From Metamycoplasma spumans ATCC 19526 (lineage in GTDB: Bacteria; Bacillota_I; Bacilli_A; Mycoplasmatales; Metamycoplasmataceae), in assembly GCA_000620005.1 (NCBI GenBank), contig JHVF01000001.1:1-64000 (forward strand): a stretch of DNA of 64,000 bases. Reading direction: 5' to 3'. The translations under genes and the position numbers were made by a program. Below are positions 10,079-21,323 of this stretch, piece after piece. Within the stretch, counting starts at the first letter, position 1. Each line of letters begins with the position of its first letter. Under the pieces are notes generated by a model, which worked only from the letters and a program-made list of their open reading frames with translations, was not told the origin of the DNA and did not search any database.

Positions 10079-10396
10079 TTATTCTTCATCATCTGATAAT
10101 GAATTTTCACTCATAGTCATATATTCAGTAAAGTTTGATAAATCTTCCATTTTAAAAACATGTAAACTAACTAATGATTTAACAAATCAATCCATTTTTT
10201 TCAAATGTTCAATTGCTTTAAAAATCTGTAATAAATTATTAATAGATCTTGAAAAATAAAAACTATTAGATAGTCAATGAAAACCATAGTGTCTTAAAAT
10301 ATCTCTAACATCTTCATAAGCTTGTTTATGGTTATTATCAGAGCCATAAGCTTGTTTTAAAACTTCTTTATTCAAATAAAAAACTAAGCCGTACAT
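10079..10396 (-). CDS. vapD: VapD-like endoribonuclease toxin
   Basis: 105 residues, read through TGA tryptophans. The start MYGLVFYLN, then AYEDVRDILRHYGFHW, NSFYFSRSINNLL and WFVKSLVSLHVFKMED match the VapD family, small Cas2-like-fold endoribonucleases. The tail is acidic (SLSDDEE). A strong AAGGAGG precedes the ATG. No partner of VapX type is visible on either side, and no frame of antitoxin size fits in 10397-10549. It is therefore a solitary toxin-like gene beside the accessory block starting at 10550. Activity is inferred from the family. Confidence 0.82.
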
Positions 10397-10537
10397 AATT
10401 TACAGTCCTCCTTAATTTCATTATATTATTGTAATATTAGATTTATTCTTAATTATTATATCATAACAATTATATATTGAAATACAGCAATCCTTAACAT
10501 AGATATAAATTAAGACGTAATTTTTAAATATTAAAGA

Positions 10538-10543
10538 TATAAT
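10538..10543 (+). promoter_or_regulatory. -10 box placing the transcript start on the ATG
   Basis: TATAAT with exactly 6 bases before the ATG at 10550. The usual start site, 7 bases past the box, is the A of the ATG, so the mRNA should be leaderless. Confidence 0.55.
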
Positions 10544-10549
10544 AAAAAT

Positions 10550-13141
10550 ATGAAAGAAATCAACGCTATTGAAATTTTTAAAAAATTGAAAAAAGAACTT
10601 AATTATTTTGATAATTACAAATTATTAAATAACAAAGGTATAACAACTCTTTATGATCTCGCAAAAACTCCCGATAGTGAAATATATGAACTGGATTTAC
10701 AAGATTATAAAATTAGAGAAATTATTGAATTTAAAAAGAAAGCAATAAGATTAAACCCTTTAATGTTTTTAAGCCCCGAAGGCGTTTTTGAATATGAATC
10801 TAAAAAATATTATGATTTTAAAATATATGATTTAATAAACACAGAAAATTACGAAAATAAACATTTGTTTATTCGTAAAATAACTAATCTTTCAGAATTA
10901 ATAAAATCTCTTAACGATCCTTTAAATACTGAATTCTTTAATAAAAAAATGAATAATTTGCTAGATAAAATAGAACTTCAAACTAAAGAAGATTATGATT
11001 TGCTTTATGCTAAAGGTAAAGAAGTTCACATTCTTTGAAATTTAATATTCAATACAAAAATTGAGTTAGATGATAATTTAATCAATTTTATAATAACAAA
11101 TTTAGAGTATATTAAAATTAATCCGAATATACTAATTTCTGAATATATACAATCTTATATCAGCATTCAAAATGGTTATGTCGATATAAACAAATTTGAA
11201 GGTATTATAAAAAATTTTTCAATCTATAAACAGTATATTAGCAATTATTTAAAAATGTCCGGCAAATATAAAGTTGAAGGTGATCTAGTTTGCCTGATAA
11301 AAAAATCTTTTTTCGAACCTAATGAATTAATAGAAAAAGTCTTTAAACGCAAGGAATATTTAAAGAATTTAAATGACTTTAGATTTGCATATAAACCATT
11401 AAAGATATGTCTTGAAAAGAATGACTTAGTATTTTCAGAAAATGAATATCTTCATTTAATTGAAAATTACATTATTAGCAGGGAATATTTAATACAGTTC
11501 TTTAACCTTTCTGAAAGACAAATTCAATATCTATCAGCTATAAAAAATCAAAAAACAATTAAAAAAGAATTATATTATGCTCTCAATGACGGAAACATTC
11601 CTGAAAGCTACAAAATAATTATTAAACAGATATTAGAAAAAAGCAATGACTATTTAACTGAAGTTGATGGAAAAATACTAAGAGCCAATAAACTTGCTGT
11701 TTTGGAACATATAATTAGTTTACACAAAGACGAAACATTATCAATTGAATATATATGAGTAGAGTATTTTGATTTTTTAAAGAATCTCAACCTTTCAGAT
11801 AATAGATATAAACAAATGGTGGAAGACTTAACTTTACATACTCTAGAAGCAAATTTAGGAAGAATGGATAATCTTATTCTAAATTTATACAGAAAATATA
11901 GATTCTATAATTTTTCAAAATATGATTTTAATAAGTTTTTTAACGACATTAAATTTAATGAAATGAATAACATAATTATATCTACCAAATATTTTATTCA
12001 AAAGTATCCCGAAATAATGCAACAATATGACATTAGAAATGAATATGATTTACACAGCATAATAAAATATTTAAAGTCAAGAAATATAATTGAGTTAAAT
12101 TGCAATCTTCAAAGAATGCCACACTTGCAGTTTGGAAATATAACCGAGGAGCAACAACTTTATAACTATATAAAAATGTGACAACCGATTAAATATGATA
12201 ATTTTATAGAAAAATATTGCTCTCAATTGGGTTTTAATGTTGACTCAATAAGAAATAATTGCTATGCATTTCTAGAAAGATTTTTAGATAAAAACGGCTA
12301 CTTAGAAGTTTCAAATTACCAAGAAATATCGGACGAAAATATTGAAAAATTGAAAATGTTAGCCAAAGAAGATTTGTACACCAAAGAAGCGTTAATCAAA
12401 ATTATCAAATCATTTTTAAATCAAAATTATGCCATCAATGATTTTATAATCAAAAAATTAGGATTTAATTTAAATGATAATTTTGCATATAGAAGCAATT
12501 ATAAGAGCTTAGCATCTTTTATCAGAAATGTTATAAAAGATTTTAAAGTCTTTACTTTTAACGATATTTTAGATTTTTTAAACATAAATAAAAGGGCTGA
12601 AAAAACAGACGCCATAAACGCGGCCTTTGAAAAAGTTAAACAAAATTTAGATATTATATGATGAGATAAAAGCAAATATTCATATATTAGTATTGACTAT
12701 TTAAATAAAAATTATGGAATATCTAAAGAATTAATTAACGATTTTAAGAATTCTGCTCTTGCACAAATAAAATCAAATTTCTTTAACATAACAAGCCTTG
12801 TCAATGAAGGTTTTGATCATAAACTTTTAGAATTCGGATTTAGTGACGAGTTTTATAATGACATAATATCAAAGGAAAATTCAATTATTAAATTAACCGC
12901 ATTAAGCGAGATTATGTATTATAAAACCAATGAAAATAGTAACATTGATTTCGTTTATTTTTTAAATCATATTAAAAACGACTTTTTTAAAGAAATTGAT
13001 TCTGATGAAATTAGAATAGACAAACTAAGAGACTATATCAATAGAAAATTTGGAATTAACTATAAAATTGATTACTTGATTGAAAAAGTAAAAAAATCTG
13101 ATTATAATTTTCACCCTATTAAGTTAAAAATCTATAAATAA
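10550..13141 (+). CDS. unrecognised 863-residue protein with HhH/alpha-CTD-like N-terminus
   Basis: One frame runs 864 codons through several TGA tryptophan codons without a TAA or TAG. I do not recognise a characterised family. No signal peptide or membrane segment is seen. Residues about 18-66 (LLNNKGITTLYDLAK, then EIYELDLQDYKIREIIEFKK) resemble the helix-hairpin-helix fold of the RNA polymerase alpha C-terminal domain. The rest is helical, Lys/Asn/Ile-rich, with stretches like NEYDLHSIIKYLK and KDFKVFTFNDILDFLNIN that look like tandem winged-helix or sigma-region-4-like DNA-binding units. Directly upstream of a cytosine methyltransferase and near vapD, so a nucleic-acid or defence role is possible but unproven. 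Confidence 0.6.
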
Positions 13142-13153
13142 ATCACAAATTTA

Positions 13154-13196
13154 AATACAGCGCCTAAATATAAAATATTTAAGTGTTGTATTTTTT
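13154..13196 (+). terminator. terminator of the 863-residue gene
   Basis: Imperfect 18-bp hairpin (AATACAGCGCCTAAATAT against ATATTTAAGTGTTGTATT) followed by T6. Confidence 0.75.
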
Positions 13197-13284
13197 AAAA
13201 TCTTAACAAAGTTGTATTACTTATCTTTTTGATTGTCATGATTTAACATTTTGACCGAAATACAAACTTTTTAAATAATATCTA

Positions 13285-13290
13285 TATAAT
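13285..13290 (+). promoter_or_regulatory. -10 box of the cytosine methyltransferase gene
   Basis: TATAAT 53 bases before the ATG. The methyltransferase has its own ribosome binding site (GAGGGTGAT) just before 13344, so this gene has a normal leader and is transcribed separately from the upstream gene. Confidence 0.5.
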
Positions 13291-13343
13291 AAAATGAAAC
13301 AGATAGTTTGCAAAAAATTAATAAAATGATGAGGGTGATATTT

Positions 13344-14585
13344 ATGAAAAAAACAAAAAAAGTTTTGTCTCTTTTTAGCGGATGCGGTGGTATGGATCTG
13401 GGTTTTGAAGGCGGTTTTAAATGTTTAAAAAAGTCGATTAATGAATTTAAGTGTTCTAATTGAATTGACAGAACAGAAGGAGAATGAGTATATTTAAAAA
13501 ACACCAATTTTGAAACAGTTTTCGCAAATGATATACGTTCTGACGCCCATACTGCATGAGTTAATTACTTTTATAATAAAAGAAAAATAGATAAAAATAT
13601 ATATAAATTAGAAAGTATTGTAGATTTAGTAAAAAAACACAAGGCTGGTCAACAAATTTTTCCTACTGATATAGATATCGTTACTGGTGGCTTTCCCTGT
13701 CAAGATTTTTCACTTTCTGGCAATAGGCAAGGCTTTAATTCTAAAAAGGGACACGATAATTCAAAACAATTCAACAAAGATGAAAATAGAGGGAAATTAT
13801 ATTTATGAATGAAAGAAGTCATAAGTATAATAAAACCTAAGGTTTTTATTGCTGAAAATGTTAAAGGTTTAGTAAGCCTAGATGACGCCAAGGAAATTAT
13901 TGAAAGAGATTTCTCTTTAGCCGCAAAAGAAGGTTACATAGTTATTCCGGCAAAAGTAATACAAGCAGCCAACTACGGTGTTCCTCAATCCAGAGAAAGA
14001 ATTTTTTTCTTCGGTTTTAAAAAGAGTTCATTGACTAAAGAGGCTTTAATAGAGTTGCAAAAAAGTGTAATATCTGAAAAATTTAACCCTTATCCTTCCC
14101 CTACTCACAATTATAATTTAAATGACAAAACTTTAAAATCATTCGTGACTTCGGGTGATGCATTTATAGAATTATTAGAACCTGATAAAACAAACGATAT
14201 ATCACAATCAAAATATTCAAAAGCCAAATTATCTAAAGGGCAAGGAAATACAGAAATAAAACTCAATAATGTCGCTCCAACAATTAGATCTGAACACCAT
14301 GGAAATATTGAGTTCAGAAGATTATCAAAAATTAACGGCGGTAAAAATATAGATGAATTAAACGCGGGATATGAACAAAGAAGATTAACAATTAGAGAGT
14401 GTGCAAGATTGCAAACATTTCCAGATGATTATGAATTTATTATTCAAAAAAACGGCAATTCTCCGTCATTAAGTGCCAGCTCAGCATATAAAATTATCGG
14501 AAATGCCGTGCCTTGTTTATTAGCATACAATATAGCACAAAATTTGAACGATAAATGAGAAGCTTATTTTGAAAACGACGATTAG
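13344..14585 (+). CDS. DNA (cytosine-5-)-methyltransferase
   Basis: 413 residues, all m5C methylase motifs in order: I ([14 protein letters not shown], 8-21), IV with the catalytic Cys ([10 protein letters not shown]119), VI (ENVKG, about 171), VIII ([10 protein letters not shown]), IX ([20 protein letters not shown]) and X ([15 protein letters not shown]). The target recognition region between VIII and IX holds [17 protein letters not shown]; its specificity cannot be read by eye. The gene converges on a PD-(D/E)XK protein and both end in one hairpin, the typical arrangement of a type II restriction-modification pair. Confidence 0.95.
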
Positions 14586-14598
14586 TAATCGTCGTTTT
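14572..14598. terminator. shared terminator formed by the overlapping ends of methylase and nuclease genes
   Basis: Perfect 13-bp palindrome AAAACGACGATTA-G-TAATCGTCGTTTT followed by T's. Its centre, TTAG at 14582-14585, carries the stop codon of both genes (TAG on plus, TAA on minus). Confidence 0.88.
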
Positions 14599-15454
14599 TT
14601 ATTAAACTAGAAATATTTCTTTTTAATTTCTCTTGTTGTTCTTTATTTAAAGTATCATAGTAATTTAAAAACTTAATAATAAATTTTCTCATATTATTAT
14701 TAAATCAAGGTTCCCTGTTTTTAACTGAAGAAGAGTTCAACAACATATCTATTCATTTTTCGGTAAGAAAAGCTTGTCAGTCTGTTATTAAAAAATACTT
14801 ATCTTTTTCGTCATCAAGGGCATTATAATACAGTGTTAAATTTTCGACTCTTCTGTTTTTTTCATTTCATTTTTTTAATTCTTCGAAAGAAACCTGCGGT
14901 CTCGGGCTTCTATCTGGAAATTGAATTCTTGAATTTATGGAATTAACATATTTCCCCGTGGCAATATCGATATCTAACTTTGAATGTTTTATAAATATCA
15001 CTCATTCTTCAGGCAAAATTTGTCTAACACTAGAACCAGGTATAATATTTGATTTTGTCGATTTTAGTTCTATAGTTTCATAATAAATTTGGCCATCATA
15101 CAATATTTTCAAACAAATATCAGGATTAGTATAAACATTATTATTCTTTTGTTTTTTTACCATTCTTTTTATATCTTCGTTTATGTTCTCAGGTAATAAA
15201 ACGGATAAAATTTTGAAATTTTCTATATCTAATTTTACCTCTGAGTTTTTCAAATTGACAAAGCCAACTTTTGTTGATAATATAATATCATCAGAGTACT
15301 TTTCAAGTATATATTTTAAATATTCTTTAAGTGGTCTATCAGTATTTGCTTCATCACTTTGATACGCAATATTTACGAGTTCATTCTTTTTTGTTAATAA
15401 AAATTTTTCTAATTCGTACATGAATAAATGTAAAATATATTCCAATTTCTTCAT
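14582..15454 (-). CDS. putative type II restriction endonuclease (PD-(D/E)XK)
   Basis: 290 residues, frame open with TGA as Trp. Residues NPDICLKI and IELKST give PD-X16-ELK (D112, E129, K131), the PD-(D/E)XK nuclease signature, followed by PGSSVRQI, a motif I have seen in restriction enzymes. The C-terminal third (NNMRKFIIKFLNYYD) is helical. It converges on the m5C methylase with a 4-bp overlap, which supports its role as the cognate nuclease. Family and recognition site are not identified. Weak promoter region before 15454. Confidence 0.72.
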
Positions 15455-15529
15455 CTTATTTCTCTTTATACTATTATAAAAAAATTATAAGGGTTAACTT
15501 TATTCAATTTTTCTCTTTCTTATAATAAA

Positions 15530-15570
15530 AACAGCAGATATATTCCGTGATAAGGAATAATCTACTGCCT
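15530..15570 (-). terminator. terminator of smc
   Basis: Imperfect 14-15 bp hairpin (CAGTAGATTATTCC against GGAATATATCTGCTG on the minus strand) followed by TTTTTATTATA, 20 bases after the smc stop. Confidence 0.7.
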
Positions 15571-15590
15571 TTATTAAATTCAAATATAAA

Positions 15591-18539
15591 TTAATTAGAA
15601 ACTTTAGCGTTACCTTCTTCATCTACCATTTTTTTAGCTTCTGCTAAATTAACGCTAAAGAAGGTTGTAACACCACGTTTTTGCATTGTGGCACCGTATA
15701 GCTTATCAACTCTTTCCATTGTACCTTGACGGTGAGTAATAACAATAAATTGAGTATCTTTTTTAAGGCTTTGCAAGAATTCGGCAAATCTAATAACATT
15801 AGCTTCATCTAATGCCGCCTCAACTTCGTCAACAATACACAATGGTAATGGTTTTGCTTTTAAAATTGAGAAAAGCAATGAAATAGCAATAAGAGCTTTT
15901 TCTCCACCTGAAAATAGTTTTAAATTCTTAACAGATTTTCCAGGAGGCTGAGCAATAACATCAATACCCGATTCAAGAATATTATCTGGATCTGTATATC
16001 TAATTTCGGCCATACCACCACCGAACATTTTTGCAAATACATGTTTAAATTCATCATTTACAAGTGATACAGTTTGAGTAATTCTTTCAACAATTATTTT
16101 ATCCATTTCATCAATAGCCTCTTCAATTGTTGCTTTGGTTTTGATAATATCTTCTTCTTGTTCTTTTACTTCGTTATATCTGTTTTGAACTTCTTCAAGT
16201 TGTTGGATTGAGTCTTGATTAATATGACCTAGTTCTTTGATGTCTTGTCTTAGACTTGTTACTAATTTTCTTGCTACATCAAAATCAATTTCAGGATTAT
16301 ATAATTCTTTGGCCGCTTCAAATAGCATTCCATATTGAACTGATAATCTTTCTTTAGCATATTGAATAGCCGCTTCAGCCTTAGCCTTTTCAGATATTTT
16401 TTGTCCGTTATCTTTTAGTAATTGATTTAAATCGCTATCGATTTCAGATTTTTCAAGAATTAAATTATTAACTTCTTTTTTAGCGGTACTAAATAAATCA
16501 TTTTGAGAAATTCTTAAAGCGGTTAAATCGCTACGTTTTAATATTAGTTTTTGAATCTCTGCTGTTATGTCAACAATTTGACTTTCATATTCAACTTCTT
16601 TTGAAATTGATGAATACTTAACCATCAATTCATCAAATGAGTTTTGAATAGTTTCCAATTCTTTATCAGCCTTGGTTTTTTCTAAAATGTAGTTTGTTAA
16701 TAATGATGATTCACTATCTTGTTCGTGTTGCATTTTTGCAATAACTTGATTTATTTTACTTACGTTATTTTCTAAGGTAGGTAATAAAGCTTGCAATTCT
16801 TTAACTTGTTCAGAAGTTGCAAATGTTGAGACATTTTGTGAGCTTTCACCACCCGACATAACTCCACCAGCACGAATGATATCACCTTCAAGTGTAACAA
16901 CTGTGTATCTTCTTTCTAAAAGATTAGCTAATTTATTTGCAGATTCAATATTTTCAGAAACCAATATGTTTCCCAATAAAAATTTTTTAAGAATGTCAAG
17001 ATCTCTATCTGCAGAAACCAACTCTGATGCAATACCTAAAAATCCTTTTTGTGTTTGAGCTACAACAATATGTTGTTCGTGCACAAATTTTGGCTTTATT
17101 GAACCTAACGGAATAAATGTCGCTTTTCCACCGCGGTTTTCCTTTAGGAAATTAATTGCCTTAACTGCAGTATCAGAATTATCAACAACAATGTGTTGCA
17201 ATGCTCCAACTAAAACTGTTTCAATAGCGACAGCATATTTAGCTTCGACACTGATTAATTCGCTAATTAGTCCTTTATATCCTCTGAATAAATGAGCATT
17301 TTCACTAATATTTTTAACCCCTTTTGCTAAAGTTGTTTTATTAGTTCTCATTTCTTCGATATAGTCAAGTTTATTTTTAATCTTGTTAATCTTGTTTTCT
17401 TCTGCACTCAACTCTCTTCTTAGAGAAGTTAGTTTTGTTGATTTATCAGTTACACTAGCTTGTAACTTTGTGATTTCTTTATCTTTGTTAGTGATAAACT
17501 CTTTGAAACCTAATATTTTAGTACTTAAGTTATTCAATTCTTCTTTTATTGCTTGAGCTTGTTCTTTAGGAGTTGCAATTAGTTCTCCTTTTATTAACAT
17601 CTCGCGATGTTTTTCTTCTCTAGCGTTTCTAATTTCCAAATTATGAATTTCGTTATTAACGTCATCCAATTCTTTATTTAAATTAGAAATATTATTGTCT
17701 AATTCAGAAATAATTTCATTTTTTCTTTTAATTATTTCGTTATATGAACGCAATTTTGTTTCTAATTCATCTTTTAAAAAGTCGTAATTTCTAGCTTCTT
17801 TTTGAAGTTCTTCCAAACGATCTGAATATGCAAGAAAGTCATGAACTAATAAGCTAACTTCAACTTCTTTAAGTTGAGCGGCTTTTTGGTTATAAACTTT
17901 GGCTTTTTCAGCTTGTCTTTGTAATGGTTTTAGTTGTCTTTCTAATTCGTCAACCAAAATTTTAATTTGTTCTAAAGCTTCTTGTGTTCTTTCTAGTTTT
18001 CTTTGAGTCTCATTTTTTCTGCTACGATACATTGAAGTACCACTGGCTTCTTCAAAAATTTCACGACGTCTTTCCGGGGTTGCTTCGGCAATATCAGAAA
18101 TTGTACCTTGAGCAATAATAGCTAAACTAGATTTAGAAATACCACTTTGCATTGCTATTTCTTTAATATCTTTTTGTCTTGCCACTTCGCCGTTTATGTA
18201 ATATTCATTACTTCCTTTTCCTCTGTGTAATACACGAGAAATAGTAAAAATATCATGAGGAATATCACATGTTCTATCTCTGTTATCGAATGTTAAAATA
18301 ACCTCCGCACGGTTCATTTCTTTTTCAGTTTTAGAACCTGCGAAAATAACATCCTCCATATTATCTCCACGCAGCATCTTTGAACTGGTTTCACCTAAAA
18401 CTCATCTAATTGCATCGTTGATGTTTGACTTACCAGAACCGTTAGGTCCGATAATGGCAACAACACCACCATCAAATTTAAGTGTAACTTTATCAGCAAA
18501 AGATTTAAATCCGTGAGCTTCTACTTGAATTAATTTCAT
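15591..18539 (-). CDS. smc: chromosome segregation protein SMC
   Basis: 982-residue SMC ATPase that organises and segregates the chromosome. The real start at 18539 (MKLIQVEAHGFKSFAD) lies upstream of an internal ATG; a TGA Trp codon (IRWVLGE) hides the join. Walker A GPNGSGKSN near 31, two long coiled coils (about 160-330 and 550-800), a hinge with GYKGLISELI to GGKATFIPLG and GGVMSGG, C-terminal signature LFSGGEKALIAISLLFS and Walker B LPLCIVDEVEAALDE. An AAGGATAAAG site precedes the ATG. Slightly shorter coiled coils than the about 1,190 residues of Bacillus. Confidence 0.97.
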
Positions 18540-18658
18540 CTTTATCCTTTCATAAAATCTTTAATAATTATAAATATATTTGCAGGCTTTTAGCAAATTA
18601 TTTTTTGTTATATTAGATATAATAATTAACAAATACTTCAAATACACAAAGGACACAC

Positions 18659-19054
18659 ATGAAAGCATTATCCTTATCAAATCTAATACTTAGCGCATTG
18701 TTGTTATTTATATTCCCCATTTTTTTAGGTTTATTGATTGCGATGGGTATAGTTGTAAGCAATAATTACGATTCGATAAATCCTCAAAATTTATGAATAT
18801 CTTCTTTAGTATTAATTATTTTAACCAGCATTACTGGAGTAGTATTATTTACCATATCATTCATAAAAGACATAATAACAATCGTTATTATTTGTCTTGA
18901 ATGAGAAAAAAATAGAAAACCTGCAGTAATTTTATTAATTTCACTTTTCATTTTAGGTTGTATATTAGGATTGATTGGTTCGGGAAAACTTGTTAAACAT
19001 TATTTTTCTAAGAAAAATGTCGCAGAAAAAGAACTTAAAAATGCAAGCTTGTAA
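18659..19054 (+). CDS. small three-helix membrane protein, unknown
   Basis: 131 residues with three membrane segments (about 8-33, 45-70, 88-110), a Glu-Trp-Glu-Lys cytosolic-looking loop and a charged tail (SKKNVAEKELKNASL). No family recognised. TATAAT at 18618-18623, an AAAGGA site before the ATG and a terminator overlapping the stop show it is an independent gene. Convergent with the AEC transporter. Confidence 0.72.
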
Positions 19055-19066
19055 CTTGCATTTTTT
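19038..19066. terminator. bidirectional terminator between membrane protein and AEC transporter genes
   Basis: 10-bp stem AAAATGCAAG / CTTGCATTTT, T-run on both strands. It includes the last codons and stop of the rightward gene and lies directly after the AEC stop. Confidence 0.85.
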
Positions 19067-19067
19067 A

Positions 19068-20471
19068 TTAAATTAAATTTAATACAACTGTTCCTATTAC
19101 TAATCACAATGGAATAAATATAAAACTCAACATAGTAGCTAAAGAGCTTACTTGCGATGTGTAATCATCGTGCACTTTAAAGTGTTGTGAGTAAATAACA
19201 ACTGTTGTTCCTGGAGGAACTGAACCAGTCATTACTAAAATAACTCCAACTTGTGCTGATAATAATTTTGTTTTTACGAGTGGTAAAACCATTAATAATA
19301 TTAATAATGGCATTAAAATCACTTTGTAAACTAAGAATAATCAGTTTCTGCCTCTTACAAACATTTGTTTAATATTTGTTTTAGCTAAACTTGTTCCAAT
19401 TACTATTCAGATTAATGGAGAAATTAATCCCGCTAAAATAGAAATTGGTTTAGCGAAGTAAGGCATTGTTACACCTCAATCAAATCAACCAGTTGGTTTA
19501 CCGCTATACACTTGTCAAGTGCTTGTTAATTTGTCGTATGTAAATCATTCAACAATTGTTTTTGCAACTGGTTTGCCATCGATTGTAGTCAATATTCTTT
19601 TAATTTCTCTTCCATATAATGATGAGAAATTAGGTCCAAATGTACCTTTTAGATTTACTGAAACATTTTGAATTAATGGTTCACCAGTTTTTAAATCTAA
19701 ACCGTACTTAACTGGAATAATTTCATCTTTGTTTAATTTTGTAACTCTTTCACCAGCGCCTGGTATAAATTGAGTTGCTCAAAGCATGATAGCCACAATA
19801 ACTGTGATAAATGCTGGATTTAAAACAGCTTTTTTCATTGTGAATTTGAATTCTTGTTTTGTAAATTTTACTCCTGATAATAATGAGAATGAAAGTCCGA
19901 ATCCACCAATGTAGTATAAAACGTTTCAAATACTTAATGCTCCCAGTTCAATTCCGCCAGGATATACCCCTAAAACTATTGGAGTAGCAAACAAAATATT
20001 TGAACCATAGATACACATTAGTCAAGTTACTAAATGTTTCTTTTGAAGACTTTCAAAATACGATTCTCTATTAAATATTTGTCTTTGACCCATTTCGATT
20101 TTGCTTTGTCATTCATCAAAATCTCTTTGAGCTCTAGCAATAACACTTTTTGGTATTGCTTTTGGCAAATATTTTACTCAGATAATCGCCATTGATGTAA
20201 GTAGCACATAATATACCACACTCAACCCGAACACTATACCAAATGTTTTTAAATCCGTCTTATCTGCGTTTTTTAAAAATGAATAAAAAGATAAAAACGG
20301 AATAATAACATTGATAATAACTTTTTGTATTGCTCCTGAAGATTCATTGTTTAAAACCTTTGTACGGAACAAAACAAAACCTAGCATAGTAATTGCTATA
20401 GTACTAATTATGGCCCCTCACAAACCGGTATTACTCATAATACCAACGAATAACGTTCCTGGGTTTGTCAT
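19068..20471 (-). CDS. AEC family transporter (auxin efflux carrier/malate permease type)
   Basis: 467 residues; membrane segments at both ends flank less hydrophobic inserts. The N-terminal helices (ISTIAITMLGFVLFRTKVLN, then VIINVIIPFLSFYSF) and the C-terminal half (SILAGLISPLIWIVIGTSLA, VKTKLLSAQVGVILVMTGS, PPGTTVVIYSQHF) fit AEC permeases of small organic acids. Two insertions are unusual: a charged cytosolic loop near residues 105-155 and a soluble stretch of about 90 residues (near 255-345) with DLKTGEPLIQNVSVN. Substrate cannot be inferred. ATG at 20471 follows AAGGAT. Confidence 0.8.
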
Positions 20472-20611
20472 TTTAATCCTTTATATAATAAGTTTGTTTT
20501 GCAAAATATCAATTTAATTTTAAACCTTTTTGACGCATATAAATTCAATTTATATAAATTAATTAACATTGCAAATATATAAGATTTATTTTTACAAAAA
20601 ATAGCATAAAA

Positions 20612-20632
20612 AAAGACAACACTATTGTCTTT
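20612..20632 (-). terminator. terminator of the glyA-yloU-fakA-plsX-rnc operon
   Basis: 8-bp stem AAAGACAA / TTGTCTTT overlapping the rnc stop, followed on the minus strand by T7. Confidence 0.8.
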
Positions 20633-21323
20633 ATTTTTGAAATTTTTTTAAAGCTTCGTCGGCTGCTGCTTTTTCAGCATCTTTTTTTGTTTTGCCTACA
20701 CCAGTGCCATAAATACAATCATCAACCATTACTTTACTTTCAAATAATCCGTTTGCCAATGGCGTATTTTCATAAGTAATTTCATTTTTACCAGATGTTT
20801 GAATTAATTCTTGAAATCTTGATTTAGGGTCTTTCAAACTTTGATGAGAAAATTTTTCTAAATCTACTAATAAAAATTCTTCAATGAACGCTTCTGCGGC
20901 GCCAAGCCCATAAACGCAATATAGTGCGCCAACGAATGATTCAAATATATCTGAATCAGCTTTCATATTTTTACCATTATTAAAAGTTCCTTTTGAAGCT
21001 CTTAAACACTCTACTAAACCAATTTCATTAGCTAATCTTCCTAAATTTTCACGATCAACAATTGCTGATCTTAATGCTGTTGCTACACCTTCATTTTGTT
21101 CTGGATAAGTTCAATAAATTGCATTAGTTACCAAAAATTGAAGTATTGAGTCACCTAAAAATTCTAAATATTGATAATTCTTGGCGTTTTTATGTTCGTT
21201 AGAATAAGATTTGTGAGTAAAAGCTTGTTCAAAATATTCTCAAGAATTACTATCAAGCTCAGAAGGGTCGAATCCCGTTTTTTCTAATTTATCCGCAATT
21301 AATTTTCTAAATTCATTATTCAT
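20631..21323 (-). CDS. rnc: ribonuclease III
   Basis: Double-strand-specific endoribonuclease that processes rRNA precursors and structured mRNAs. 230 residues: the catalytic domain has QAFTHKSY, the signature YLEFLGDSILQF and the second metal-site region DIFESFVGALY; the dsRNA-binding domain (about 155-230) ends GVGKTKKDAEKAAADEALK. The ATG overlaps the last 8 bases of plsX with GGAGAAGG just upstream inside plsX, so translation is coupled. Confidence 0.97.

Noticed and set aside
10550-13141. Series of broken small genes or a pseudogene
   Set aside because: All fragments are in one frame and are separated only by TGA, which this organism reads as Trp; no TAA or TAG interrupts.
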